From: Epiperipatus broadwayi
Taxonomy: Eukaryota > Onychophora > Udeonychophora > Euonychophora > Peripatidae
Reading direction: 5' to 3'
Assembly: GCA_028023455.1 (NCBI GenBank)
Contig: JAQFVV010000549.1
Coordinates: 186,001 to 250,000 of the forward strand
Length of the DNA stretch: 64,000 nucleotides
Below the pieces are notes generated by a model. It made no database searches. It was not told where the DNA came from and saw only the letters and a list, made by a program, of their open reading frames with translations. The translations under genes and the position numbers were made by a program. Position 1 is the first letter of the stretch. Each line of letters opens with the position of its first letter. Positions 1-12,080 of this stretch are shown here, one piece after another.

Positions 1-80
1 TATCAAACTTACACTTAATTACTTTTAATTTCTAAATTATTTTGACATACACATGTACTTTTTTTTTAATTTTTTATTTT

Positions 81-270
81 TTTCCAACCAATGACATATT
101 ACCCTGAAGCCATATCAGTCTGATCTTGCGATCTGTAACATGCCAGGTCCACGTGATTTGTGGACAAATTTTAGCGATTGCATTTGTCCGCAAATCACTT
201 GAAGATGTTATCTTATAGATCTGAAGATCAGACTGATATGGCTTCAGGGTAATACGTCATCAGTTGGAAA
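81..270. repeat. Foldback (MITE-like) element
   Basis: The two ends are inverted complements for most of their length. The left arm from position 81 pairs with the right arm ending near 270, sharing the blocks ttaccctgaagccatatcag and gtgattt(g)tggacaaat with few mismatches. There is only a short unpaired centre and no coding capacity. This is the structure of a non-autonomous foldback or MITE. I see no clear target-site duplication because both flanks are T- or A-rich, so the superfamily is undetermined. Confidence 0.8.
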
Positions 271-319
271 ATACTAAAGAACCCCAAATTTGTTAGATTT
301 GATTCACAAATAGCTTTAT

Positions 320-516
320 CTAGTATTGTTGTAATATATATTAAGTCTACAACCTTAAAACTATGCGCCTGAAAAAAGGCCAGTAGGGACCTCTGCAAAT
401 CTTTAATGAAAGATTTTTTCAGGTGCATAGTTTTAAGGTTGTAGCCTTAATATATATTACTTTATGTAACGAGTATGCACTTTATAAATATAATTATTAC
501 AACTAGTATTGTTGTA
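320..516. repeat. Small foldback between 14-bp direct repeats
   Basis: A ~46-bp inverted repeat (332-377 against 415-459) shares the block ctacaaccttaaaactatgc. The segment lies between two copies of ctagtattgttgta at 320-333 and 503-516. The direct repeats may be a target duplication made when the hairpin and its AT-rich tail inserted. They could also be part of the element. No coding capacity. Confidence 0.6.
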
Positions 517-699
517 TATAAAAGTGATGTCGTCAAAAATTAATTGGATTTAAATCATTATTCATTTTAAAAGAGATTTTTCTTCGATGTAAATCTTTGA
601 AGTGGAAAATACTGAAAAAAAATCCATTAATATGGACAATAAACCATCAAACATCACATGATCACCATTCTATAGGCTTACACAATTTGTTTTTCATAA

Positions 700-893
700 A
701 AGCAAAACTCTTCATACAGTAGTGCCACGAAAAGCTTCTCACTGATGAAAGCCACAAGCTAGAAGCTAGTTTGAGGATATTGGATGAGTAGGCACTAGAT
801 AGGAAATTTTATGCACAAGCCTTCTTGCATCCATTGATTACTCTGGTTTGCACTGAGTGGCCTATTATAAAAAGAGTTTTGCCTCTGTGAAAT
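700..893 (+). mobile_element. HHR-A repeat, copy 1
   Basis: Member of an interspersed family also present at 3150, 4784, 30890 and 31710. The shared segment runs from a hammerhead motif through a block containing tgcacaagcctt and attgattactctgg to gagttttgcc. The complement of that terminal block (gcaaaactct) is at 700-710, so this copy has inverted ends. No ORF. I infer a non-autonomous, ribozyme-bearing retroelement. Confidence 0.7.
735..785 (+). ncRNA. Hammerhead ribozyme (HHR-A), slightly mutated
   Basis: The box CTGATGA is at 742-748. It is followed by a stem II hairpin AGC-CACAA-GCT and then GAAG at 762-765, where the family has GAAA. CTAGTT comes next, where the family has CTAGTC. Stem I pairs CTCA with TGAG. 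The GAAA and cleavage-site changes probably abolish activity in this copy. Confidence 0.6.
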
Positions 894-1520
894 ATGGACA
901 ATATAAGCAAAACATAGGGATGGTACCCACCAGGTTTGTTTATAGCTGGATTGTGATAATATTTTTTCCAATTTTGTTTCATTCTCTGGATTGACTATTT
1001 GAGTATACATACACAACATTAATATAAAAATTGTATTTTGGAGCTAATTGCATAATTAAAAACTTTAACCTAGTTTTATAGTTGGAATTTTACAATAGCA
1101 ATTTTTTTAAAAAGGAAATTGTTTTGTGACGTTTCTTTAGCCTTTTTAAAAAAGAAGGAAATTTTAAAACTAATAAACTATCAAATATTAAATATTTCTA
1201 ATAAGGCTAAATCAAACATTTTTATATATAAACTATTTAAAGTAATATTTTGTTTTAGAAAAGGAATTGCAATTATTGATTCTAAATAACCTTTCATTAC
1301 AATTGCGTAAGCTTTTAAAAACACAACAGCATCTAATTACAAAATGAAATGAAATTTAATCTACATTTAAGTTATAAATTAAAAAGCAATTAAAATATTA
1401 AAACAACTTTTTAAGGTAATATTTTTGTATATAACTATATCTCTAATGAATGATTCATTATGAATAAACATATTTATATATAAATAAAACTTAATTTAAA
1501 TAAATCAGTACATATACCAG
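894..1520. other. AT-rich DNA without recognisable features
   Basis: Only short AT-rich ORFs without recognisable motifs occur here. No repeat shared with the rest of the window was found. Confidence 0.5.
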
Positions 1521-1585
1521 TTTATTCAAGTTTATAAAACAAGTCACATGCAACTACTTTATAAATCTTTATTTATTATATGAAC

Positions 1586-1908
1586 ATGGGTAGGATGAGA
1601 AGGTTGGCACAAAGGTGGGCTTTGAACGTTCCATCATCAGATTTTCAATGAAATGGACGGTCGAAGAGTTTTGGGGTGGAGTGGTTTGAAGCCTAGCCAT
1701 TAAAGTACGAAGATTGGCTATCTTAATATAAAGCTGAGCATTGATTGTATATATGTGTGGAGATGATAATCTGGACCAACTGACGAGTGCTGGTTTAGCA
1801 TGAAATATATATATTGGTGATTATTTATCGTTTCGACATGTATGTAATCAAGTTTCTTCAGCAGTATGAGATATCATGGATAGCTGTGTGAAAGTCTGAG
1901 TTCATTAT
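1586..1908 (+). mobile_element. HHR-B repeat monomer with 11-bp target duplication
   Basis: A 323-bp copy of a family also seen near 16.1, 19.6, 26.3, 40.7, 58.5, 58.8 and 59.2 kb. It is flanked by perfect direct repeats attatatgaac at 1575-1585 and 1909-1919, and it interrupts one arm of an older inverted repeat, so both borders are well defined. A duplication of this length fits target-primed reverse transcription. The conserved core includes tcttaatataaa, gtctggacca-type stem sequence and ctggtttagcatgaaa. The 3' end (ctgagttca) resembles a tRNA B box (GTTCRANNC), which may be coincidence. No ORF. Confidence 0.8.
1766..1824 (+). ncRNA. Hammerhead ribozyme (HHR-B), intact core
   Basis: Self-cleaving RNA motif of type I topology. 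Stem I outer helix pairs ATAATC (1766-1771) with GATTAT (1819-1824). The inner helix pairs ACCAA with TTGGT. Then follow CTGACGA (CUGANGA box) at 1780-1786, a stem II hairpin TGCT-GGTTT-AGCA, and GAAA at 1802-1805. Stem III is a short self-complementary ATATATAT stretch ending in the NUH site ATA. Very short palindromic stem III is known from PLE and retrozyme hammerheads, which act as dimers. All conserved core positions are present. Confidence 0.8.
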
Positions 1909-2662
1909 ATTATATGAACTATTATAAATATAATAATGCTCCAATGTTTTGACTATATTGTTTTATAGTCTTACTCAAGAAACAACTAAAAAATACATAA
2001 ATAAAATAATAAATATAAATACAAGTATTCCACAATAATCCAATATATATATGTAACAAATACAAATTACTTTTACCTTAAATCTCTTCTCACACACAAT
2101 CTTAAATTTGTATTACATTTGTTTTTTAAATACCTTTTTAAAAATAATTTTCTATAATTATTTAATTACAAATTCCACATTAATTAAATCAATCTATTAT
2201 TTTCTTTTTTTAAGTAACAACTTATTAATTAAATGTTTCATTTCATTTATTTAAGTACCTTGTTTTATAATTATTTCATAATATGAAACCTTTAATGAAT
2301 AAGTTATATGAAAAAAGAAAATAATAGGTTGATTTAATTAATGTGGAATTTGTAATTAAATAATTATAGGGGATTATTTTAAGAAATGTATTTAAGAAAT
2401 AAATGTAATAGAAATTTAAGATTGTTTGTGAGAAGAGATTTAAGGTAAAAGTAATCTGTATTTGTTATATGTATTGGTGTATTGGATTATTGTGAAATAT
2501 TTATATTTATTATTTTATTTATGTATTTTTTAGTTGTTGCTTGAGAAAGACTATAAAAAAATATAGTCAAAACATTGGAGTATTATTGTAATTTATAATT
2601 GTTCATAAAATAAATCATTATTTATAAAGAAGTTGCATTGACTTGTTTTATATATTGAAATT

Positions 2663-3149
2663 AATGGGTTATTTTTAGAATGGAAGACTATGTTTTTTGT
2701 TTAGTATTAATTTAATTTATTCAAGTCTATAAATTTATCAACTTTATATCAGACATTTTTCATGTACACTTAAATAAAAACAGAAATTTTACAATTTTTG
2801 GAACTAACCAAGACTTATGTAATAAATTAAGATCGAATCTAAAATGCACTGGATATCTTGCACATTTTTTTTTTGCATTTTGAAATACCAGGAATAGCAG
2901 AATATCATTTCTATATCATTTTCAAAGTAATCTAATATGAAAATAGCTAAAAAAAATGAAATTAGCTTTTCTGATTTCCATTCATTTTGTTTAAAAGTCC
3001 ATTTATAAATAAATCATATAAATGCATTAAAAATAAATATTTCAAAATAAATGCTTTATATGTAATCCCTGATTTAAAAAATATCCACAATATAAGCCAG
3101 GTTTGAGTTTTGCAAATAATCCCCATTATAGCAGACTTATTTACTATCT
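2663..3149. other. AT-rich DNA without recognisable features
   Basis: Nothing beyond AT-rich sequence and short homopolymers was recognised between the inverted repeat and the next HHR-A copy. Confidence 0.4.
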
Positions 3150-3375
3150 AACAAGGCAAAACTCTCCATACAGTAGTGCCACCCTGTGCCATCCAGAGTA
3201 ATCAATGGATGTCAGAAGGCTTGTGCATAAAATCCCTATCTAATGCCTACTCATGCAATATCCCTAGACTAGTTTCTGGCTTGTGGCCTTTGTCAGTGAG
3301 GAGCTTTGTATCTGAGAGCACTGCACCTAGATATTAGGATCTAATGCAACCCTCCAGCAACCACCTTTTATCTCT
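3150..3375 (-). mobile_element. HHR-A repeat, copy 2
   Basis: Minus-strand copy beginning at gcaaaactctccatac and extending past the ribozyme to the block ctccagcaaccaccttttat, also found in the 30.9-kb copy. It retains both the terminal block and the ribozyme. No coding capacity. Confidence 0.75.
3253..3311 (-). ncRNA. Hammerhead ribozyme (HHR-A), diverged
   Basis: On the minus strand the order is outer stem ATACAA, box CTGACAA (one change from CUGANGA), hairpin GGC-CACAA-GCC, GAAA, CTAGTC, then TTGCAT. Stem II is G-C here where other copies have A-U (AGC...GCT), a compensatory change supporting the fold. The box substitution and a weakened stem I make activity doubtful. Confidence 0.65.
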
Positions 3376-3811
3376 ACTTAACAACAAAACTATGAGAATG
3401 AAATTGAAAACACAATATTTTCAAACTAAGCTTTGCCTTGTTTAATAACAATTATGTGCTAGTATAAGAAATGGTGATCATGTGATTATTTACTATCTGT
3501 TATACCATTCCTTGGGTGAAGAGCATAAAGAAATTACAAATGTCTGAATCCAAGTCAAATTTGTACAAGCTCTAAAATTTAATCTAAAGAGATAACAATT
3601 TGTTTGTGATATACTATATTTTATATTTAATTTTTTTATCTTAAATATTTTTTGCCAGATCAAAGCATTTTGTACTTAGTCTGAAGAATTGTCAATATTG
3701 TAAATAGATCTATCATGAATTTGAAGTTTATATGCTTGATTGACCATAACTACAAACTTGGCATCACTGATTAAAACTTTGTATCATAATTTATTTAATT
3801 ATTTTTAGAAA

Positions 3812-4088
3812 TGTGATATAAATTATGTAATTTCTCTATTTAATTTAATAGCACAGTAGTTGTAGTTAATTTAAATCAGGAGGGAATTACATCTTATACA
3901 CATGCACTGTAATGTTGTTTTATGACCTCAACATTCTTTTGTTGAGTACCAAAGATACTATCAAACCAAAGCACAAGATAAACATTTTGAAAAGAATGGC
4001 CATGTTAAGTATTAAAACTACATTACAGTGCATGTGGATAGGGTGTAATTCCCTCTGCTTAAAATGATATAAATTGTGTAATTTATCC
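3812..4088. repeat. Foldback element in ~23-bp direct repeats
   Basis: Arms at about 3878-3915 and 4020-4057 share the inverted block gggaattaca...cactgtaatgt. The hairpin lies between near-identical direct repeats beginning tgatataaatt at 3812 and 4066. These may be an unusually long target duplication or part of the element. No ORF. Confidence 0.6.
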
Positions 4089-4783
4089 GTATGTAAATTT
4101 TTAATTCAAAAGTTATTTTAAACTTTTTGTTATATATTTTAGTACTGTTATTGTAAAACATTTATTGTATTTATATATAGCCATTAAATTAAATATTATA
4201 GCCTATGTGAGTTTCCTGGCAAAATTTAATAACTTTAAACTATTTTTGCATTTTGCATATGAATTGACTAATAGCCATAAAGTAGACTTACTATTGAGGT
4301 TTATATAGTTAACCTTTGTCATAATATAATTTGCTTATTATGGGAAATTTTTTAAATATTTTTAGCTACAGAGTAAAGGTTTTAAATTAATCTGTATCAG
4401 TTAAATGAGTATTAATGCACTGATTATAAGAGAAAAAGAATGCAATATTATATGGCCATCGTGACTAGTAGGGAGTTGTTATAATTGTGGGATTGAACTC
4501 ATAATTAGATTTTCTGTTGCACATTCTAATTCTTTTGTAGGAACCAAGTGTAAAATATTTACTGCATTTTATATTCCACTATTTGGTTAAATATAAATCT
4601 TGACTAGATTTAAGCATTTTAAATTGCTTCTGCAATGTATCTATAAAATGGGAAACTGGTTTTGAGACATTTATATGATTGATTTAATTATTATCTTATA
4701 TTTTAGTTTCTTCAAATCAACATTTTACTAATGCAATAGACATATTAAATAAAGTATAATAGTCTAATGTTAGAATATTCTAG

Positions 4784-4831
4784 CTCTCCACTGACATGAG
4801 CCACAAGCTTAAAACTAGTTAGTCTGGAGAT
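4784..4831 (+). ncRNA. Degenerate hammerhead (HHR-A fragment)
   Basis: The piece retains perfectly pairing stem I strands CTCCA (ending 4790) and TGGAG (from 4825). It also keeps CTGACATGA, GCCACAAGC and AAACTAGTTAGTC. A small insertion in the box and loss of the G in GAAA make it non-canonical. Only the ribozyme part of the HHR-A repeat is recognisable here. Confidence 0.45.
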
Positions 4832-5082
4832 GGGAAGGTTCTGGATAGAGATTTTAAATATTTTCTCATACCACACTTATAAATTAAGAGCTTGTTTGAG
4901 CTATTGGTACACTGTCTGTATTACATTTAAATAAAGTATGAAGGTATTTTACTCATATATATAACTTTATTAACAAATTGGTAAATAATGTGATTTGGCT
5001 GAAACATTTGTATATATTTTTTAAACTATCATAAATTATACATGGATGTACCAGATAACATTTTATTTATATATATATCATT

Positions 5083-7638
5083 TTCAACCATTATTAATCA
5101 AATCCAGGATAAAAGTCTTTTCAAGTTTAATTCACCTTCTTCAATCTCTAGCTTCTCTTCTTCACCCCCCCCCCACACACTTCCTTATTCCATCCATCCA
5201 TCTCACATGAGGTCTCTTTCTAGATCTTTTGCAATCTCTTGGAATCCAGTTTAAGATTTCAGCTGTCCACCTATTATCATCACTTCTAGAAATTTGTACA
5301 GTCCAACTCCAAATTAGTCTCTTAATTCTTTTAACAATGTTAGTAACTCCTGTTTGTTCTCTTATCCATGTATTTTGTTTTTGATTTTTTTCTTTTGACT
5401 CCTAACATTCATTTTACCATACTTGTTTGAGTAGTCTGAAATCTCTGTATTGCTTTTCTGTTATGTGTTCAAGTCTCAGATCCATAAGTAAGAACTGGTA
5501 AAACACATTTATTAAAAACATTCCTTTTCAAACACATAGACTTATTTCCTTTTAATATTAAGTTAGTTCTATCGAAAGTATTCCAACCCAGTTTAATTCT
5601 ATGATTAATTTCATCAATTATGTTTCAATCTGTAGTAATAATATTATCAAGATATTTGTAGTTGTTAATTTTTTTTAATTCATCATAACTATTCTTTATT
5701 TTTTGAGAAAATCAATTGAATGTTACTTTAGTCTTTTTAACATTAATCTTTAGTCCTACTTTCTTACTTTCATTTGATAACTTTTGCAATATTTTCTAAA
5801 ACAACTACATTGTCTGAAAAATCTAGATGACTTAAATAATTTCTATTTACTTTTATTTTTTTAGCTTCCCATTCTAATCCACAAAATACTTCTTGCAAAA
5901 CTGCTATAAAAAGTTTTGGAGATATGGAGTCATTCTGTCATATACCCTTTTCAATGTTAATTTATCTAGTATAATTATATAATCTAATGTTACTGTTGCA
6001 TTTTTATAAATATTCTTCAGAATATGACAATATCATACTTTAATCACTGAGGAAATGCTTATAGAATCAAATGGCTTTTCATAATCTACAAATGTAAACA
6101 TAATGGCAATTCATATTCATTGGCTCTTTCTATAACTTTACTCAATATATGAATATGATCCACTGTACTAAAACCACTTTTAAATTCAACTTGTTCTTTT
6201 GGTAGATTGAAATCCAAAATTCGCTATAGACAAGTTGTAATTATTTTGTTAAAAAAATTATATAGAACTGATAAAAGACTGATAAGTGTTTAATTTCTAA
6301 TATATTCTTTATCACCCTTTTTCAATATTAGTATTGTACTCTTCCAATCATCTGGTACATCTTTATCATTTAGACATTTTGTATATATCTTTGTCAAATT
6401 TATTTCTATTTCTTCTCCTGCTTCTTTTAAGATATTAATTATAATTCCATCATTACCTGGACTTTTCTCTACTTTATAAATTTACTTGCATATATCATTT
6501 CTTCCTTTAAATTCCTAGACAATTCAGAAGATATATTAGTTGTAGGAATTATTTTTCCTGTTCTTTATTATTATATAATTCTTGATAGAACTCTTTTACC
6601 TATTTCATAATGTCACCCCTCTTTTTAGTAATAGTTTTCTTATTGAAAAAATAAGTTTCTTAACAATACCAATATGTCTTACACTCTTAAAATTTTTATT
6701 CTTATCTATAGCTTTTCTTACTAGTTCATAATTATACTTTCTTATATCATTATCAATTATTTTCGCACCATTTTACAAAATTTGAGATATTCAATACTTC
6801 TTATTATATCTTTTTATATATTTTTATATTCCTATCTTTTCTTCATAAATACTCTAACCTCAGTAAAAATTTTACTTGTCAATTGCTGCTATTTTCTACC
6901 AGCTATCCTTGTTGTAGTTTTTAAAAGTGTATCCACTATTTTCTTATTGGTTTCATTCAAATTTCAATCATGTTCTGCATCTATTAATATTTGAAAATGA
7001 TTTGCAAGTTCTAATTTAAATTTATTAGAATGTTTCTAAAAGTTAGGAATATATTGTAAATATTGTTTTTCTTAATAATGTTTGTCTCTCTAGTTTTGTA
7101 ACATGTATCTTACATCTCACTAATTGATAATCATTTCTTGTGTCAAATTTATTAAGAATCTTGCATTCTTGAAATATGTATTTTCTGTTAGTCTAAATTA
7201 ATTCATTGCTGATCTACCTGTATTTGGATGTTTCTGTGTCCATTTCCATTTAATATTTTTTTTAAAAAAAAATTCATAATGTAAAGTGGTTTTTTTTTTT
7301 GAAACTTCACAAGTCTATGTCCTCTCCCATTTCTATCATCATATTCCAATTTATCTACAAAATGTCCATTTGTCAATTGTTTATCATTTTAGCATTAAAA
7401 TTTCCTCCAAATGTTGTTTGGTCTGATCAAAAGTTTTTTGTGCATCCATATAAAAATCCTCTATTATTTCATCACCATGAGAACTTGTTGGGACATAAAC
7501 CTGAATTATCTGAATTTGGTATCTACTATTAAGGTGAATGACTAATCTTGCTACTCAAGGTCCACAATGTTGTTCTTCCACATTTTATTTAAAATAAATT
7601 CTATTCCACTTGTACTTCCAATATTTGTATCTTAGTAG
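5083..7638 (-). pseudogene. Decayed RTE LINE: RT and most of the endonuclease (3' part)
   Basis: This minus-strand sequence aligns by eye along its length with the better preserved RTE element at 20.0-23.2 kb, from the tail (caaccatta, near 5083) through the reverse-transcriptase region to the middle of the endonuclease. It has many stops, frameshifts and small indels. The alignment resumes at 10206 after a 2.57-kb insertion. At the three codons that are stops in the 20-kb copy, this copy keeps sense codons (AAA, TGG, TGG), so it is a useful reference for the ancestral reading frame. Confidence 0.85.
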
Positions 7639-10205
7639 TGTAACGGTCAGAAAACGTGTGACTCGTAAACATAGTGCAGAATTCGACCACCATACAGAAC
7701 AGCAGCACCATCGAGTAGCGAAGCCACCCATGGTACTGAGTTTGAACATAGTTTATCGGTTCCACAATACAATCCACGAAACAACGCATCTGATGCGACA
7801 TTAGTAAATATTTCCTTAGGCACGTGGTCAGGGATATGCAAGAGAGTCATGATTTTATTCTCGAGTTAGCCAATAATCAAACTAATATTAATTAAACATT
7901 CATATTTACATAATCGAGGAAATATTATATAGAATGGGTATCGAATAAATGAAACGTAATTGCAGACGTATAGTTTAAAATTATTTATTAATACATTTTA
8001 ATAAAACAATCTAATAATATTTTATGGACTATCAGCTTCAGTAGCGGGATTTGCGACATGATTATCTTTTAAAGAATACATTTATTTATTTAGACATTAT
8101 TTTATATTGAGGATTTCAGTAGCGGTATTTCCGATACTGAAATGTTTACAAAAGGAATACATTTATTTGAAAGCGTAATCTAGCTACCTAAAATTCTCGA
8201 GTGAGTATTTCTAATGCATGCATGGAGGGATTTATACCTTTGCAATGCAAGAGTCTAAAGTATGGGTTATAAGAGTAATGGCGGACATATATTTATTTAA
8301 TTAAAATATTTATTTATAACTAAGGGCAAACATTTATTTGAGAGTGAATTATGAAGATAATGCAGAGGTGGAGTGATATATAGAATAATAGAATTGAGCA
8401 AAGGAACACGTGGTATGCTTTAGAAAGGTGATATGGAATGGCAGTATATCGAAACTACACTGCCGCGAATGGGTTTATAAGAATATCAGACTGGTCTCTG
8501 CCTCGGTCTGACGAAGTAAGGTGTCACATAAGCATAACCAGGGACAAGCGGTACGTGGCACGATTTGCCGGCTGGCTGCATGACATTGTCAAATCCTACG
8601 GGAGCACCCATTATGCCTGCTTGTGTAGGACGACTGGGGTTAATTTCAACCCTGAAGAATCCAGAAATTTCACGGCGGAATGGGTCATCGCGTCTCTAAA
8701 ATGTAACACATATATACTGATAATTGATTATGATGAGATTTAAATAGATTTCTAATTCGGCTCTACATTATCAACATTTACTAAAGAACGTTGGTGACTC
8801 TCAAAGAAATGTAATTTTCTGGAATTATTCACTGATGGTTTAATAAATACCAAACATATATAACTTGGGAATTATTATAACTAATACGTCAGCCATTTGC
8901 GAAGTAGTAGACCCCTGCATTACAATAAATGAAGCATTGAATGCGTGTCGATTTATATGAAAGTTAAGTTATTAAAGAAAGTAAATATTAATGAAAATTT
9001 GACACGCATTCATTGTTTTAAGCGATCATAGATTTGAACTTTGAAAATTGAAATAATTATGAGCATGCAATAATTAAATAATAACTATAGATAGAAATGT
9101 AGATTATAGAAATACACACCCAAGAAAGATAGAGGTAAGCTAGATTATTAGATACATTTACACAGGACATTAATTATTCAATTTAGTTATACAAATGGTA
9201 GTTTTTACATTTTACAATTTAGATAAGTAGTATGAAGAAGAGCTATAGCATATTATTAGAGTACTCTAGAGTTTGAACACAGACAGGTACCTGTTTTATA
9301 AGAAGTTTTCTTATTCCATGAGTTTAGCAGCAAAAAGTTCACGAGTGGCAATTCTTTCTTGTATTGAGATATTTCATTTAATTTCACAACAGCATCAGCT
9401 TTTTCATTTATTTAAGGCAGCAGATCTTCATGGTTAATTTATGACGTGCAATGGAAAGTTCAGCATCCGACAGGCCATATCCCAATGGAGAATAATCTAG
9501 GTGCTTTACTCGGTCATACCTTGGCAGGAACAAATTATTTTTATTATTTTTGGAGACTCTCAGTGATCGAGAGCAAAGCTAAAGTTTAAGTGAATGTCTC
9601 CAGCAAGTCTAAGATGGCCTCTTTTTTATCTTGATCTTTCACATTTTTGTTAAGATATTTTTAGGTTCTACTTAATCTGCCCTGAGGATAATCAATGCAT
9701 TTAGTTGGTTTTTAATTAAAGAAAGCTGCCATTCTATTGTTTACATTTTACATTTACTAATTAATTTTGGGGAATTTTTCTTTAATTAATCTATTATCTA
9801 TCACTGACCGATGCTTTTAAATTTCAAAAACAAAAAGGGAACATAAGATTATTTTAACTTTTAATTAAATATTACATCAGATATTTTTAGAATTATTATT
9901 AAATGAAATTTAAACAAAGCAATAAATACGAACTTTATAATCCAAAATAAATGATTAAAATTATACAAAATTATATAACTAAAAGAAATCTAAATTATAT
10001 TATTTTATCCCTATTTATTGCGTTTAATTTGAGATCGAAATGTGTGCGTGTTTATGCTGAATTCTACATATATTTATACATTTTTAATATGGTTACACAC
10101 ACAATTCGATATCAAAAAGTTTAAATTTGGGCGGGATAGACCGGTCAGTGAGAGACGACAGAAAAAGGTGAAACTTAAGATTCGAATACGAATCTTACTG
10201 TTTCA
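7639..10205 (+). mobile_element. 2.57-kb TG...CA insertion (LTR-like) nested in the RTE LINE
   Basis: The RTE homology breaks at 7638 and resumes at 10206, which defines the insert. It begins tgtaacggtcag and ends aatcttactgtttca. The termini are short imperfect inverted repeats (TGTAACGG/TGAAACAG), as in LTRs. Flanks are ttagtag and ttagtac, a probable target duplication. A related element with matching ends lies at 55214-58086. There is an internal near-repeat of ttcagtagcgg at about 8038 and 8116. I see no second internal terminus, so a very long solo LTR or a non-autonomous element is most likely. The 101-codon ORF at 8438-8743 matches no family I know. Plus orientation is assumed from TGTAAC as the 5' end. 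Confidence 0.7.
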
Positions 10206-10870
10206 TTAGTACAGTACATGTCCACTTTTTAAATCAATTGTCTCTTCAATTTTTTTTTTAACTTCACAATGTCCAATAATACCCCACCTAATATGAGACA
10301 GTTCTTCTTCCAATTTTTGAAATAATCCTTCACTTGAAAATGATCTGCAGTTTAAGTATCTAAATAAAACATCATTATCAAATGGCAGCCTGGGTCTACA
10401 ATCAGGGGATTCTTAACATTCCCCACCTTCAGCCATCAACCTCTGCCTTGTCTGGTAACTTTACAGCCTTCTAGTAATAATGGCTATGATTTATTTTGTT
10501 TGTCATAATTGTAAATATTTATTAGAATTTTTTTTTCATTCACATACACATTCATTCTGCCTTCAAAAAAACTCAACTGGTATTTCAGTTAAGAGCTTTC
10601 TGGCATCTGAGAATAAAGACCATGGTGTTTTTTGATCATAAACTCAGAGATAAAAAGCTAATAAACTCACCATGCTGGTTAATGCATATTGTTAGTAGCT
10701 CATCAATGTTCATATTCTATATGAATAATCACATGGTAATAAGTGTTGCAATGACCAGAATGTATGGAGTGGTCATTAAAATTTTGCCCTGCTTGGTTCC
10801 TTTATGTTCTCCAAGAACAAACAAAGGGTCTTCCTTCAGTTAACAGCAAATATATAATTCTTTGCTTAAT
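10206..10870 (-). pseudogene. Decayed RTE LINE: 5' part
   Basis: Continuation of the split minus-strand RTE. Sequence from catgtccactttttaaatca to the start region matches the 20-kb element, including the 5' leader (ggcagcctgggtc, tttacagcct, gtgattattcatat complements). Beyond about 10870 homology fades, near the same point where the other copy starts, so the original insertion was probably full length. Confidence 0.8.
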
Positions 10871-11980
10871 AGCATACTGAGTGATGAGACACCTAAGTGA
10901 TAACATTTGATCAGCACTGATAGTTATTAGTTTTTGTTTACCATTCCTTCACTTCAATCTAGCACAGGTATGGGCAAGGTTGCAATGCAGGCACAAAGCA
11001 CAAAACATAGGATATTGAATTTTGTTATACTAAACCTTTGATTATTAAAATAAAAAATAAGCTTAGATAATGCTGTAATTAAAAAATAATTTTTATTATT
11101 ATTTTAAAAAATTCAAATTCCTTGAATCAAAGTAAAAAAGAGTGTTCTATATTCATTCAGTAAGTAGCTTTTTTCATTGTCTAATCTTGAAATAGTGAAT
11201 CTATAATTATATTTGACTTTTATTTTATAATTATTTGTTCTTTGTAAGTATTGCAGTTTTATTTTTTATAAAAATTATTTCCAGCAACAAAATTGAATAA
11301 AAAAACAACAGAAAATAAAACATTTTTTCCCCATAATATATGTATTGTAGAAAATATTTTTCTATGGTTTATTACTACATTATGAAAAAATGTTTAATAT
11401 TATTTGTCTATAGTGTGCCAGGCATTATCAAATGACCTTGCACAAAATCTGCTGTAAAGAATATTACAGCAGATACATATATAGATTTGTACACATTAGG
11501 CACAACAAATATATAAATGCGCTATATTAATAGTGGAAGTTGGATCTGAGCAATTAGAATACCCACACACACCAATCTAAAGCAAACATTTAATGGACAC
11601 ACACAAATATTGTACACGTATAATAAACTCATGTATTTTTTTTATTTTTCATTTTTGTATATTTTATATGTTATTTTATGTATTTTGCTTTTTTCTGAAA
11701 AATTCAAATAGAGAAAAGCAAATTTATTAAACAAATGGATCAAATGTTGGAACATATTAGTAAAGTAAATAATTAAAGCAATTGTTCCAACATACTTGTA
11801 TATATTTTTTTTTATTATATTTTTTTTAATTACTTTTCCAAAAACTAATTTTATTCTGTAAACTAATAATGTTAATTGCTTTTGCAAAAATCTGATCAAA
11901 AGCAAAATGTTTGATAATGCTATAATTAAACTGTTATCTTTTTAAAAATTCTTTTGAATTGATTTTGTTAGCAAGTGGTC
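10871..11980. other. AT-rich DNA without recognisable features
   Basis: Short ORFs here are low-complexity. No shared repeat was recognised. Confidence 0.4.
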
Positions 11981-12080
11981 TGTCAAGCGTTGTTAGCCAA
12001 GAGGTCATCACAGCCACCTTGCAAGAAAGTAGTTGATTGCAGACGGTTGTAGGTTCGCATCCCGGCTGATGCTATGACGT
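11981..12080 (+). mobile_element. tRNA-derived SINE, copy 1
   Basis: A tRNA-like block with A-box-like sequence (ttagccaagaggtcatcac) and a clear B box (ggttcgcatcc), followed by cggctgatgctatgac. Three reverse-oriented relatives lie at 15.0, 30.2 and 43.5 kb. The region between the boxes is longer than in a class I tRNA, so it is a SINE head, not a functional tRNA gene. The plus-strand copy is the most diverged. Confidence 0.75.

Larger units (their letters stand above)
1521..2662. repeat. Long imperfect inverted repeat
   Basis: The left arm (about 1521-2245) and right arm (about 2278-2662) are inverted complements around a ~30-bp loop. Shared blocks include attaaatcaatctattatttt, the caaaacattgg/ccaatgttttg pair and gacttgttttata. 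The left arm is longer only because an HHR-B repeat (1586-1908) is inserted in it. The arms contain a short hairpin GACTAT...ATAGTC followed by AAAACATTGG, which resembles tails next to PLE remnants in this window. No coding capacity. Confidence 0.75.

Noticed and set aside
8438-8743. 101-codon ORF inside the 7.6-kb insertion as a real gene
   Set aside because: No recognisable domain, not evidently conserved in the related 55-kb element, and it lies in an LTR-like sequence.
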